Shown: positions 31,891 to 46,330 of the stretch, one piece after another
How positions within the stretch are numbered: position 1 is the stretch's first letter
Layout: the number at the start of each line of letters is the position of its first letter
Source of the DNA: Moringa oleifera
Lineage: Eukaryota; Streptophyta; Magnoliopsida; Brassicales; Moringaceae
Length of the DNA: 64,000 nt
Reading direction: 5' to 3'
Assembly (NCBI GenBank): GCA_021397835.1
Contig: JAJFZO010000734.1
Span: forward strand, 310,001 to 374,000
The notes under the pieces: model-generated
What the model saw: only the letters and a program-made list of their open reading frames with translations
What the model was told of the DNA's origin: nothing
The model's database searches: none
Made by a program: the position numbers and the translations under genes

Positions 31891-33057
31891 GTTGAACCTT
31901 GAAGATTTTTGTACACATGAACATCATTGAATTTATATAGTTAAATATTTAAGATTGTGTATGATAATGTATATTTAAACTCATGTATTGTACATATGGA
32001 GATTAGAGTGATATCAAATTTTTTCTTTTGTTTTGTTTATCTTTTATTATATTTTTGGATTGGATTATGTTGAGTATTTTCAAACATGAAAGAAGTGTCA
32101 ATGAGAATGGTATTAAAGTGTATAACAAGAAAAAGTTTTTTCATTGAAGTGTTGGTATTGAAGTGTTGATGTAATTTTGTTAAAGAAAGAAAAATAGTGT
32201 AGTTGTTTCATTTAAGTGTTGGTATTGAAGTGTTGGTGTAATTATGTTGAAGGAAAAAAGATAGTATGGTTATTTTATTTAAGTGTATAAATAGAACTGT
32301 GATTAGTGTATTTGGTAATTGTATACTTATATGTGTTGACTAAGCTTAATTGAAGAGTTATATTACATATTATAATTTAATTTTGATAGAGAAAATTTTG
32401 ATTGCATATTATGAAGAATTATATTGATGTATACGATTGATGTGGAAGAGATAAAGAATTTCATATAGGTTTTAGATAATTTGAATATAAAAATTCTGTA
32501 TTTTCAAAATGTGAACTACAATAAGATCGTAAATTGTAAACAGCACACTTCCTCCCATTAAACTCCCAATGGTAAACAAGAGTTGAAAAATATCCCTCAT
32601 CCCAATAGGATATTTGAGCTGATATAATCTAATGTTTTGCATGTGGCGCTTTCTTCGAACTATTCATCTCTATTTGCCTTAGATCCCCTACGCAATGGTC
32701 TCATTGCAAGTAACCATCCTTTTTGTTATAGCTTTTCATCTGTTCAACATAGCTTTATTGCTTTTCCTTGCTCTCTGCATCATCAGACCCCCCTACCTAT
32801 TGGCTTATTGGCCACTTTATTGAGTTCCTACAAATAGGTAAGGAAGATTTATAGTCTTAACAATAAACAAACGGGCATTTTTTAGGACTAGCCCGCTTCC
32901 CGTTCCTCAAAAGAGCAATTCTTCACACATAATTAAAGGAACCATTGTAAGATTACTAGAACACTAGATACGGGGACTACCCAAGCTAATGATAGAGGCA
33001 AGAACACTTTCTGGCCAAGTTTAATTTATCATAATGATATTGTAAAAATGCTACATG

Positions 33058-33082
33058 ATATATATATATATATATATATATA
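33058..33082. repeat. (TA)n microsatellite
   Basis: A pure AT dinucleotide run of about 12 units. Confidence 0.95.
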
Positions 33083-36000
33083 AGAGCAAAAAAAGAATCA
33101 CCTTAATACTAAACTAAATCAAGCCTAGGATCTTCTTGAAAATGGGAAGATCTAACCTAGGCGGCCAACCTCCTAGAGAGAGTAAGATGCATGTACTAGC
33201 TGAGTAAGGATACAACTCCATGGACTACTCATCGGGCCTAACAGGTGGTGTTATCATACCCTTCTTAAAGGAATCGAACATGACACCCTCAAACCAACAT
33301 GTCCTCCTTTTCTATTCCTAGGCAGGCATTTTCATTCATTTATTGATTAATTCAAGGCAGTTGTAGCTTGCTTTCAAGTCCAAGTGCTAGCGGTAAAAGT
33401 TTATCACCGAAAACAAACTTTCAAGCCAAGAAGGAGCCATGAGCACCCCTGTAATCTTTTTAAAGTAAGAAGTAACTTTGAGAAAGGATGATTATAAAAA
33501 TCATAATATTACTAAAGAGGTGTTAGCCTACCTATAGTAAGGAGCCTTTTCTTGATCGTTAGTGCTTTACTAATAAGAAGGGTTTTTCTTACTTATTCAA
33601 TATTACTTTGGCTTTGCTGTCTGTATTTGTTAGCACGAAAGCTACTATAACTAAAAAAAATGGATGAAGGAAGAAGGCATTAGCATTAGAAAGACTATAG
33701 GGGCATTTCGAGTTTACTACAATACATGTCATGAGGAATAACAAAGCTAAGCCAGATAGTCTTTTTGATGTCAAAACCCCAAAACTAGCTACCTTATAGA
33801 AGATAACTAATGTAAGCCTACTCAACTAATCGCATAAGTAAATGCCTATTCGCATTACAACTAATAGAAAAAAAAAATAACAACTACAAGACTAAACTAG
33901 TAGTTAAGTGCTCTTTATTGTTTAAGTCGATCAGGTCTGAGCTTCTTAAGCTCTGTGCTATTGGGGAACTCTATAAGGGGCTGACCACTTTGATTTACTA
34001 TATTTGAGTCATTGGAGTACTTTGGGATTATATTCCACATCGAGGGTTTGTGGTTATGGGCTAGGGTGAATATTATAGACAAGTAGATCTAGTGGTTAAT
34101 AATCGTTTAAACTTGGTAAAGGTTATCGTGGCACCTGTAGTATGATATAAGACTTGTCATAATTTCGATGGACTAATTTACAATGTCTTTATCGCTAACA
34201 TTCATCAAGCAGGCCACATGGATTGGTCAAAGTCTTCTTTGGCTAATGAGACCTTAATCCCAAAGCCCTTAGAGTATTTTTTAGATAGGCACCTTTGTGT
34301 GCATGGGGAATTCGCTGCTGATAAATCCTTACCAATGTCGTCCTTCTTCCCTCGCTACCTTTTGGCCCATAGGAGTATAATGTCACAACTTTCAAACACT
34401 CATGCTCGATTGTGAGACTGCCTGTTGACATCTAATAACACAATGCTTTGAACTAAGCTATGCAATACCGAAATCCCCTTGATCCTTGCAGGATGTGCTT
34501 GATGATCCGCTATAATACGCTTACTTAGGGACTTCTTACTCAATCTTTTTCACTAGTTAAACATTGTCCAATAAACTCCCTATTTTGCTCATCCATTTCT
34601 TTAGTTACTTGATCGAGATACTATCATCTAGGTTCCTAAACTTTTCATGAATGGCAAAGTGTAGATGGCAAGTTGTTATATAGATACGGTGCTTGACACA
34701 TAGATAATTCTTTAGCCCTCACAAAAGTTGCATAGGAGTCATCCTCGGAGAGTCTTCCTGAACGATCGTACTGATGAATTCTATTGTACCTTATGTAGCT
34801 ACTGTTATTGATCCTACAAAGCCTATCTAGAGGTTCAGGTTGGATTATAAAGAACGGGCAATACATTTTCGTATTTCTATGAGAAGATTTACGACACCTA
34901 GGATTCTCAATAGCAAGTCGTCAGCATATTGTGCCTAATAAATACTTATTAAGTAATGGGTTTTTAAGGGGGCTAACTTATGAGAGATTTCCCACTATTT
35001 TTTGATCCGTTTTAAGACTGAGTGGCAGCCTGGATGCGAGTAAAAATGCGATGTGTTTAGAAACTCAGGATCATAAATGGATTGGAGTACCATTCTAATT
35101 GCCACTTCCATGATCTTTTCTATAGGTAGAATTACTGTGAACGATCTAAAGTTTGACCCTTATTTCTTTTTTTATACTTTAAAGAGGGATAAACCTCATT
35201 GTTTGCTCCATTTATTAATAATCAAGGACCCCTTGTCATCCTTTTAGTGACTCATAAGGCTTTCTTTTGCTCAATATTTTTGGTTCTTAAGAATTTTTGA
35301 CATCTCTCCCAAGATTGAAATGAATGATGTCAAGTACTATTCACTTTCTCAGCATTCTTGTATCCATCACTTACAATCCACACGAATGTCTTTGCACCCC
35401 CCACCAAGTGGACGAGAAAGAAAGGATTTCTCAAAATAACCCTTTTGCTTCCAAACTCAAGCTATGAGGCTTTACCATATAAGCATCTGGTACATGCATC
35501 AATTCATGGAAAAGTGAAAAGGTCACCATTATTGAAAATCTCCCCTTTATTTTAGATTGGTCATTTAAGGGTTCATTACGATTCATTGTTATGCTTGCAC
35601 ACTAGGCTACCCTTCTCTGAGAGCTCAATTGGACCATCTATCACTGGTTTTCACGCAAAGGGGTTTATTACACAAGCCAAGACATAGACTCCCAAAGAGG
35701 AAAACCCAATGAATGTTAGATGCAAAGCTCTACAACTCATTAAGATCATATTGGCATACTCTCTTGAAAAAAAAAAAAGAGCAGACTCCTATTGAAGATG
35801 AGAGTAAAGTACAACAAGGCCATTTCTATCCATCGCCCTTCTCACGAAAGTGTATATGGATGTTACTGCTCACACAGCTCCCAACTAGTAAGTAGTTAGC
35901 CTTTTTTTGCAAGGAATGAATAGAAGTGTGGATAAATTGAATTACATAGAGGAATTCAGTTTTTCTTTTTAGTAATAACATGATAAAAGCATCCTTTTCA

Positions 36001-36834
36001 CAAAAACCTTTGGATCCCCTGCCTATCATGCCACTTCGGCACCTTATGGTCCTCGAGAAGATCATGATGAGCCCTTTCCATTAATGTTTTTATAGATTTT
36101 AAAAATTTCATAATGGATCAAGATGAGAATAAATCTCAGAATTTAAGAAATACTCATCCTAGAGCTTTCACTCTCATTTAGGAAGGGCTTTTTATAGATA
36201 AAAAGGTGAGTCAAGGGTAGGCCCCCATTCGATCTATTTCTCAAAGTCAAAAGAAGATCTCACATTCGATGACCTTGAACAAGAAGGAATAGGTCTTGAT
36301 ATGAAATCAGTAGCAAGGAAAGAAGAGGAATTAGATGCCCCAAAATAAAAGCCCTAGATAAGCCTTAAAAAGACATGCCGACAATGAACTGGACATAAAT
36401 AATGGAAAGAAGAAAAGGGCCTTAATGATAATCCTATGTTAATTTTTGCCTTGCCTCGATGACGCACTCTTAGCGCACAAAGCAACATACCGAAGAAAGA
36501 GAAAAAATCTCTCTATTATTTAATTAAGAGAATCATTAGTTTGACTTATGGATTACGTGGGAAATACGAGAGTTAGGCAAGGTGTTATATGTTCTCCTTT
36601 TGCCCTTGAACAATAAAGAACCATTTATCTTCTCTTGGATAGTAGTCAATCGATTCGCATTTATGGTCAATCAATAGGCCTACGGATCTCTTCTTTTATA
36701 TGATAAATGACCATATTTTTTTCAAAGTCGATTCTCCTTATTTTTTTCGAGCATCCCATGCTACGACTTCGACTTTAAGTATGATGAATGAGTGGAAAGA
36801 TTTTTATAGAAGTCCCTATTTGATCTAACCAAAA

Positions 36835-36838
<4 letters not shown>

Positions 36839-36870
<32 letters not shown>
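36839..36870. repeat. (TA)n microsatellite
   Basis: A pure AT dinucleotide run of about 16 units. Confidence 0.95.
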
Positions 36871-36872
<2 letters not shown>

Positions 36873-39800
36873 AAAGAGGGAGAACTACAAGTTTTTTTAA
36901 AAAAGATGAGCAGTTGACATGAAACGAGTCTCACAGTAAATGTCTTAATTAGGTGTAAGTTCAAAATCAAGCTAAAAGATAGTGGAAAGATGAGGGTCTT
37001 TACCATTGCAAACAGACCTTAGTTTGGCATTACATGATTGGGTGATGGATGTGCTTGGCCATCTTCCAGTCAATGGGATATACAACCAAACTATACCCCT
37101 TGCCATTCTATCAATAAGAAAGCCAATATCAATAGTGGAGGGAGAATAATAGTCCCTTGGTCATTTATTAGTAGTTGAATAATCCTAATAGTGGTCCTCT
37201 TACCTAGTAGAGTTAACCCTTAATTGGAAATGATAGGGAGAACAAAGATTTCACATTGTAGTTTAACATGTTGCTTTATGCACAAGCAAAGTATAATTTG
37301 AATCTATTGGCTCAAATGAGTGGCTCTTGGCTTACTTTCTTAATAAGGGCTTTTATTAACTATGAAGTGACAATTTTTGACCCATATGATCTTAAGATCA
37401 AAAAGATGAGGAAACTAACAATTTCACACTTAAAGATTAAGTTCATCAGTGATATTTTCCATGGTGTCTTGAGAAAGCAACTTCAAACATGACATTTGTA
37501 CCCATGAAAAGTTTTGGTAGGCATTACTATGATCTTGAAGCCCTTGCTAAAAAGTATGGCTCACTACTAAAGAAGGTTCAAACATCCTTCGACTTAGCCT
37601 TGTGATCCACTAATTCATCTTTTGATCTAGTATTCCTCAAAGAAGGTGGATAAGGTAAAAAAAAAATGGTGTAGGTAGAAGAAAAGATGTTCAATTTAAG
37701 TTCTCACCTTGGAAATAGGTATTGAACAAAGGACATAATAAGTCGAGTAAAACCTCTTTTAAAAGGAAACATGTATCAAAGAAAAAAGTTGGGAGCCAAA
37801 TATTTTTTTTTCCAATGTTATGCTTTAAAAGTTAGACTTGGAACAAAAATAACCCTTATCTATATTTTATTAATGGGATAGGAATTCGTAATGGGATGTT
37901 TTTTTCATAGATTCTTCGAGCAAGAAAGATACAATGCCTTATCAGGGCCTTTGACCACCCTTGAGGTCATTCGAAGCTATTTTAGGGCAATTTATTGACC
38001 ATAGTAATACAGTGATCAGTGGTGAGGCAAAGCATTAGTGAGAAACTTCCCTTTGGATTCTTTTTCTGTGTGGTTTTCTTACCCATGGATAATAAGACCG
38101 TCTTTCCACACCCCATGAAAAGTTATTCTGGTTGGCTTTTTAGTAATGCATTGGTGCCTAACCCTTGCAATCTACTTTCATAGGTATACTTTGACGCATC
38201 TTTAGACAAGCATATCTTAATGTTTCTACTATTCTCGCTCACCACCCGATCATTCTTATGGTATCTCGAATTGCTTTCAAAGCGGATTTAGTCTTCATTT
38301 TCCCTTTTCATTGAGTGTAAAGTTCCTAATAATTACCTCTATAAGATTGATTTAACTCAAAAGCACCCTTTTTGTCATAATCGAGGAGTTTATTAATGCA
38401 AGAAGTCTTTCTATTCAATGAGTAGACACTTTTCGAGAGAGTCTTTCTTTTATCGACTTGCTCTTTTGACCTACCTTGAGAAGGAAAATTCTCACAAAGT
38501 GGGTGCTTATAGGACTTTTACTTTGCGATCTCCAAGATTAAGATCTTTTTGTACGTCTATTGATATCTCTCTGGAATGAGATTTTTTTTTTTCAAATAGA
38601 GCCAACAAATTAGTTTGAAAAAGACCTTTTATTAGTCGGTAAGCCCCAACATTCCCTCAACTTAAAAATATTTCCTATGAGTAGTTTCATAATTCTAACC
38701 TGGGGCTCGGTTCTAGCCATTCTTGCTAAGGACAACCTTGCTCCTAGCAAAATATTAAATGCCAAGTATGAAGCAAGTTCACGATCAAACGAATTCCCTT
38801 AAACCGAATGACACTAAGCAAGCTAGAATCGAAAGATTGACCTAGGTAGTGACAGGTTCTAACTGAAAGAAACTGTGTATATGCTAAAAAGACGTATAGG
38901 CAAGCCTTTATTGATTTTTCACATGGATTGCTTTTCATTATTTTCATTCCATAGGCATACATTACAGTCTAATATGCTTTATGACTTTGAGGGACCAAAA
39001 AGAAGTCTTTTGATCCTTCTTGAGCCTACTTCCATCTTTCAAATTAAGCTTCTGATTTAGTTGGTGTAGACATTGAAGGATCAACTCACACTAGATAGGA
39101 AAGGCTTTCAATTAAAGTGCTCAGATTTGTTTTCAAGTTAGTTTAGGAATCTATTTTTGGTCTGGTTAGTGTTCCAACATCTTGAATCAAGGTGGCTTTG
39201 AACTTAGGTTTACTTACCTTCCTAGTTATAAAAAGAAAAGTGGGACGTCAAAGCCTTAATTCAAGCTAGAAATAGCGCTAAAAACTAGCCATATTGATAA
39301 TAATAAGTGGTGACAACGAAAAGGCACTTTTTAAAGCCTAAGGGGCAGTGAGCAAGGTAGGATAAAGTGAAAAAGAATCATATTTAAATTAGGGTAGGCT
39401 GAGGAGGCCTTAAGTATACTTTATTTTCACAAGTGGTAGGCAAGGAAGAAAACTATTCTTTTTGTCTTTAAGAACTAAAGACAAATAGTCGTGTAAAGAC
39501 CTTTCAAAGACCAATTTATAAAAGGTATGTATTATGCTTAATAAAACCATACTTTACTATGTCAATAGGAAAGAGAAAGAGGGAGGACAACAAAGGAGGC
39601 CTTGTTATATATTTGGAGATTGAATCATCATGCACTTTAGGTCCATCTAAAAGCCATGATGTAAGGTTACATGAGTAGTGAAAGACTGTGCTCACTTGTG
39701 CTTTCATACTTCACAATAACCCAAGCTGGGAAGCTTTAAAGCCATATCATATGGATTGATAAACTCAAATCAAAACACCAAACTGGGGAGGCTTTTAAAG

Positions 39801-42800
39801 TTGAGGCTCGATCTTGTGTAATTGACTTGTTTTGTACCAATTAGTATCTGAGTTACTTAATGCACTAACAAGTATTCGTATCGCTGCCTTAGTTTCGTGT
39901 TAAGGGCACAAGGAAAGAACAATTACTCTATTAACGTAATATTCATTCATAGTGTCGCCATTCCATTATCAGGCTTAAACCAATGTGTTTGAGGAAATAA
40001 CTCCTCCCTATGGAACTAGGATTCTACCTCCTAAAGACATTCTCGTGAAGAGAAAACAAAAGTCTTTTGTAATGGGAAGAAAAACCAGTGGATTGTAATA
40101 GTTTCATAAGGCAATCACCCTTATTTGAAGGGGTGCACCTAAGAAAGGAAGTAGCATATTGTTTTCTTTTCAAACTGCAACTAGCAAAAAAATACTTCGC
40201 CTTTTTTGAGAAGAAGAGTAAGGAAAGGATCAAAAGGATCAATTACAAAGCAATGGAAAGCAAGCACTGCCAATGTTGTAAGGCAAACCCCCAGGATGCC
40301 GTGGAAAATTAAAAATTGTTAGATAAGAATGTTCATTGAATTTCTTTCAGTAAATCTAACCAGCTAAGCTACCTAAATAACCTTTCTAACTGAGAAAAGG
40401 CAGTTTTGTTGATTCCCAATTTCAAAACTGAGTGTGCGAAGTCATAAGCTAATGAGTTACAATAAAGTTAGAAAAACCCAGTCAAGAAATGAAAGTTATG
40501 GCTATCAAGCTAAAACTGAAACTCAAGCCAAAAATGTAAGGAAAGGTCCCAACTGCCAACCATACTTTGTTATATTGCAAAACCAAGAAATGAAGTGAGG
40601 GAAGGGCTTTCATATACGGAGTGGTAATAGGCCGCTGGTCTTTTGGTTTTTCTAGGACTGCATATGGATAGGTTTAGAGAGCCAACTACCCATTTAACAG
40701 CCACTCAAAACATCTAATGACATGGTGACGGCAAGCTGAGTGCAATGAAGTGTGGTTTTTTTTATACGTTTCTCCTAGAGTTGCTACTTCTTTTGTTTTG
40801 TGGTTCTGAGTTCCCTCTCCATTTAAAGGTTACGAGTGATAAGGCACATTCCACTACTTCAGTAAGGGCTTGCTCGTGCAAGTAAATGCACATGCAACGA
40901 GCTCCTCATATGGGCTCTAGATTGCATTCAAAGGCCTATCCTAACCACTTATATGAGGCACCCCTTATCAAGATACTATAGTTTGGTCTCTAATACCATT
41001 TTTAGAATTGACCTGCCTATTAGCAATGTATGCTCAGTTATTATTGTATACTTATATGATAAGTCAAGTGTGCTAAAAGAGACCTTATAGCTCACAAAGT
41101 AAAGTCAATCGGGCATTCTTATCGTTGATAAGCTCCAATTCCTTCTCTTTTCCCTGCATATAATTTAAGGGATTTGAGATAAATAGGTGCTATAGCCCTG
41201 ATTCGTTAGCATTATGCCCATTAAATTTGGCAAGACTGTAAGTCATCATTTTAACGAGAAAGTATAAAAAACCTTCACAACACGTTACTATGTACTTGTT
41301 GGGTTGTAGTTATCAATGTACTCCCCAAGATTGTAGGCCCTTTCATACACGGATTTGAGGGCATTTAGCTAGCTTATGTCTTCACTCTCACTTTTGTACT
41401 CTTTTTCCTAACTCTTTCGATATCCTTCTTTCATTTTTGCCATCTCCCTGACCAAATTGATTTATATACCATCCATCCTATGCTTGGTTCACAAGAATTG
41501 TAAGTTTGATAATCAAAGGTTAGAATATCTCTATTATTCTCGGCAAGCCACTTCATGCTCAAAGCAAATGCCAAATCTTGAAGTTAGCATATGTAAGAAC
41601 TAGAGCTTTAAAAGAAGCCATAACGAGGGTAGGTAATATGGTTAGAGGTCCACTTTGTTATAACATTCTACATCTTCTAACATAAATAAAAGATGTTGAA
41701 TTATCTTAACACCTTTTCTTCAATTATTCCTACGAATATATTGCCTTATTTTGATTAATTTCCTGCATACGTTCCTTTTCATACTAAGGAAGCTCTTTAG
41801 CATGCTGTTGATTAGCTACAGCTTTCTTTTAGTTATGCGAACAATTCCCTCACGGAGCAAATTTAGTTCCATCGTATACCTCTTATCGAACAAATTTTAA
41901 TATAAATGGTTGTCCTTCTAGCTGTGATCATTTATTTTATTCAAAGCAAAGCGAGCCGTGTTATTGTCCCTTTCCTTCTCCTAGCACTTATTAAAATTGC
42001 ATGTAGGTCATTGAGATTGGGAATATCATATTGAAATGACTTAATCTGTGAACACAACCCTTGGCTTACCCAATATTGGCCAGAGAATGGACCAATTCCT
42101 TCATTCAATGCATACTGATTGAGAATCCCTTTAGGAGATTAGGTCACAAACCTTTTTTTAGGTCCAAAAAGGAACTCTTAGCTAGGTCCATCAGCGACTT
42201 AGATTGATGCTTATCAACAATAAGAAGCTTGGGATTCATGCCATGTTTGTGGCATAAAATTAGTTTATTAATGTGATTCAATGGATCACAAGGAAGTTTG
42301 GTCTTTGGAATCAAACAGTAAATCATGATACAAGAGGGGCGCTCTAACGTGCTATTTTGGTAACACTCCTGGGATATAGTCAACAAAGGTGTAACTATGA
42401 AGTCAATTAGGCAACTTTTTGGAAAATGATCGAAGGGAGGTGAGGGGAAAAGTGTTGTTTACAAGTAAACCTAATAAAACCACAAGGCAGAGAGCCTTTC
42501 AATAAAGCCTGCACCTTTCGGGAAAAAGAAATAATAGAAATTACCAAAGTTTCCCAATAAGGGGTCAACAACAACTAACGAAAAAGCTTCACCAACTACT
42601 TTATCCATAAGAATGTCATAAAGGTTCTCTTTGGTCTTGACAGCTTTAGAGCGTAAGTCAAACTGATGATAGGCGAGCAATCACAGGCACATGGTTTAGT
42701 GGTTTGCTATGCTCTGTGACCTTATTCTTCTTCAGAACCTGATGCTTCATTTGCTTCTCTAGCTTATTATGACTTCTTTGACACTATTGCATGAAACATT

Positions 42801-44895
42801 TATTTGGTCTCTCACTACTACCCATGCTAGCTCAAAAGGTATTGCTACTCTCTTATGTCTTATTAAATCTCCTAGACTTTGTAGCCATCCTTATTTGGAT
42901 TTTTTTTCAGTGTGATCCATCCAATCTGCTTCTTTAAGTTATGAGGTTGGATAAAATAACTATGCACTACTGTAATTAGTGCTAAAGTGAGCTTAACCAC
43001 CCTAAGTGGCTAATTCTTCCTTACTTTAGTTAGTCGACAAACTGAATTGCACTTGATCTGAACCCTTTCTGTGAGAAGCTCATAGAGGAGAACATCTCTC
43101 TTCTATAATATAATCTACAGGTGCCTGATCCTTTTATTGATTCAGCATCCTTTCACCCTTTCTAATAAAATAAACTTTAGCTATTTTTCTCTGAGCTCCT
43201 ACGAAGGATCAACCATCTTGCTTTCTTTCTCCATTTCCTATTCAAGTGGTAGTTACGATCGTGGGTGTTTCGTGCCCTCCATTAGTGTTTCAAATCTCCT
43301 TGTCGCTAGTTAGTCAAGTAGTTCTTGACTGGACTCCAGGTGTAACAAGCCCTATTGAAAGATTTAACTATCGGCCAATTCCATCAGTTTTCTTCAATAA
43401 TTGTGTTAACTTTAGCATATACTGGGATAGCTATATCATAATAAATTCTACTACTATACTTCTGAACAATGGAACCTAACGGATGCCAGTTATCGAGCCA
43501 AAGAAAAAAAGTACTTTTCGCCATTACCCACTTTGGATGGGATAAAAGGTCTCATAGTGTACCTCAAGTTCATCAATTTCCTCCCACTCTAAGAGAAAGA
43601 ATTGTTAGGAATGAGGATGCCCCACGCACTCTTACCTTTCAAGGGAAAACTTTTAATTTAGAAGCCTATATGGTATATGAGTTAAAGGCAATGTTCCACA
43701 AATGTTTGGTAATAGCTGCCTTATTCTAGTCATGAACTCTCTTGAGGCTAGACCCCCATCCTCTTTCATTTCAAGACATAGACTACATCCCAAACCACCT
43801 TGGAAGCCTTAGAGATCTAAACTACACCCACTTATCTTATATTCTTCAACAGGAGAACGGTAAATTGATACCATAGAAAGTCCAGGTCAAATACTCGCCC
43901 ATAAACAAATTAAAAGTAATTTTTAAGAATTGATGACTTCCTCATTTTATGACTTTGGTACTTGATCTTCCAAAAAAGGCTATGTGCTAGGTAAAATGAA
44001 TGAATTAGATAGAGATGGCTGTTAGTATTCTAGCCTTCTTTCAAATAACATCACATCCTTAATAAAATATGTAATTTGACTAATAAAAAAGGAGTGATAG
44101 ACGAGGAAGATAAAATTATTAAGGATAAAAATCAAGTAATATGGATGTCATAGGTTCTACATGAATGCAAAAAGGATGAAAGCGTTAAATGACCAGAATC
44201 AAAAATCTGAGACAAGAAATTATTCGTGAAGAAAAAAAGGCCTATCTCATATGAGAAATAGACTTGACAGTGACACTTTCTTTGTGTTTTCTTTATAAGT
44301 AGAGGGTATAACTCTTTCTTAATCATAGACGAAATCTAGTAAGACTTTTTTAGACATAGTAGGTTGATCAATGTTTGATGTGATAAATAAGATGGACAAA
44401 GGTGACTCTTGCTTGGTTTGCTGTGCATATGATTGCTAAAAAGCACCTTGTAGTTAATAAATCGAGGTTGTGTTGAGATGATCCATGACTCATACCATTC
44501 AACTTTTTTTTTCTCATTTGTAAGACAATTCAACTTTCAATGTCTCCAAACACGATCATCTTTGGCAATCCAGATGGATCTGATAGTCAAAGGCACAGAA
44601 AAGTGACTAAAAGTGTAGACTAACAGCAAATATAAAATAATAATAGGAAGTAGTGAGCGATGGCTGTCCTCTTAATTAATAGTTCAAATTCATCTCTCCT
44701 CACACTTTTTATGCTCATTTTATCTAATAACATAATCATAATCTCTTATTTCAAACATGTCCTTTGGGGCATGCCGAACTTCCCAATCTTAGATATAACC
44801 TGCTTATTCAGTTTCCAGTCCTTTGTGTCATGTTTTTCCACTTTAGTCGGTTATAGCTAGTTTGACTATAGTTTTTATAAATAGGATGAAATTTA

Positions 44896-44901
<6 letters not shown>

Positions 44902-44938
<37 letters not shown>
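44902..44938. repeat. (AT)n microsatellite
   Basis: A pure AT dinucleotide run of about 18 units. Confidence 0.95.
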
Positions 44939-44941
<3 letters not shown>

Positions 44942-46131
44942 AAGCCTCTACCCATAATGCCTATGCTTACTATACTATGCTACTCTACTACTTGCCTTTT
45001 CAAGTGTAGCTTGCTCAGGCCATGGGTCATCATAAAAAAAAAAAAAAAACTACAAGTGAATTAAATACTAATATTTCTATCTCATCAATACCAGGTGGTA
45101 ATGAATAAAGCAATTAAATCAATTGGATCAAGCCACCTATTACCAACCTACCTAAGGGCTTGGTTTGTCCTACTTAACGACCTTAGTCCATAGAGTGATA
45201 GCAAGTATATGAAATGGTCAAAGCCATTTCAAACCAGTGCCTGGACTTGAACTAATGGAGATGCTATGGCATGCATGCTTCTTTAGCTGGAAGGTAGGGA
45301 TGTGAATACAACTAATCAGTGTCAATCAGAATGTGAATTAGTGAGTAAAACAGATCTCACAAGCCTATCCTAGTATGCATAGATGATGGATTCCCCTCAA
45401 TTTTGATTATGTGAGAGAAGCTAGGTTCATAACTCATATCTTTTTTCAATAGAAGAGAAAACCACGAAGGAAAGCTACAAACTAGAGGTGTGACATCATT
45501 TCTTTCCTAACTTCTATATCTTAAAGCCTTTGACAAGCTAATACGAGATACTCGCTACTAGGATAGGAACTAATTGTGGATAATCTTAAGATACAAAAAT
45601 TTATTTCACAAAATAAGGCTTTACATCGAAAGCTCTCAGGGAAGAAGATAAAAAGCAGTATTCAGATACTCATGCTAGTGCCCAATTCCAATCCTTACTA
45701 GATCGAGGTAAGGATAGATCAGAGGAGGGAAAAAAAAGGAACTATAATAACTCAGTCCTATCATCTAGAGAGGTCCAGTCCTAGCCCTCCCGTCTTTGTG
45801 AGTTTAGAGAAGTTCCTTCTATAGATAGGAGCATGACATCTATAGTTGCTTTCCCTATTCTCTTCTCTTTCTCCTATCATACTCTCTTTTCTTACTTGAG
45901 TCTTATCTCTAGGTAAATCTAACTATTTATGAAAAAAAAAAACCCTTAGATAATATGTGTCACTTGTGAGATAGATATAAAGTCTAGTAGATGTACCAAC
46001 AATGAGAGGTCATATAAGCTAGTTAGTCATTAATTGAATTGACACTTTTTTTTTCTTCTAAAGAATTTGATTCAATTTATCCTTTAAGCTTCTAGTTAGT
46101 CATTTCCCTAAAATTGTAATTCAATTATTTA

Positions 46132-46330
46132 GCATATGAGAATATATCAAAAATAAGATGAATCTACCATCCTCTTGATGGACTACGTCAGTAAGCAAGA
46201 ACAAGTATAAAGAAGGATATATATGAGAATATATCAAAAATAAGATGAATCTACCATCCTCTTGATGGACTAAGTCAGCAAGCAAGAACAAGTATAGAGA
46301 AGGATATATATGAGAATATATCAAAAAACG
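46132..46330. repeat. 87-bp tandem repeat, about 2.3 copies
   Basis: The marker GAGAATATATCAAAAA starts at 46138, 46225 and 46312, giving an exact 87-bp period. The two full units differ at only a few positions (for example ACTACGTCAGTAAG against ACTAAGTCAGCAAG), so the duplication is young compared with the decay of the region. Because 87 is a multiple of three, a minus-strand reading repeats YSHIYPSLYLFLL, but no gene is claimed. Confidence 0.92.

Larger units (their letters stand above)
28978..32500 (+). mobile_element. CACTA copy C, fragment without termini
   Basis: Colinear with copy B from 14640 to about 17900, and by eye clearly similar throughout, including intron positions. It starts inside the En/Spm C-terminal exon (GTGGTGGTATGTAATACG at 28981) directly abutting plastid intron sequence. 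It stops in the 3' untranslated region without the palindromic array or terminal repeat. It was therefore placed here as a fragment, or was cut on both sides later. Confidence 0.88.

Noticed and set aside
45225..45300. tRNA-like wording (GGACTTGAACTAATGG) that could be a T-arm on the minus strand.
   Set aside because: No matching D arm, anticodon stem or acceptor stem could be folded.
46121..46324. Minus-strand hydrophobic repeat peptide.
   Set aside because: It arises from the in-phase 87-bp tandem duplication. It has no start context or similarity of note.
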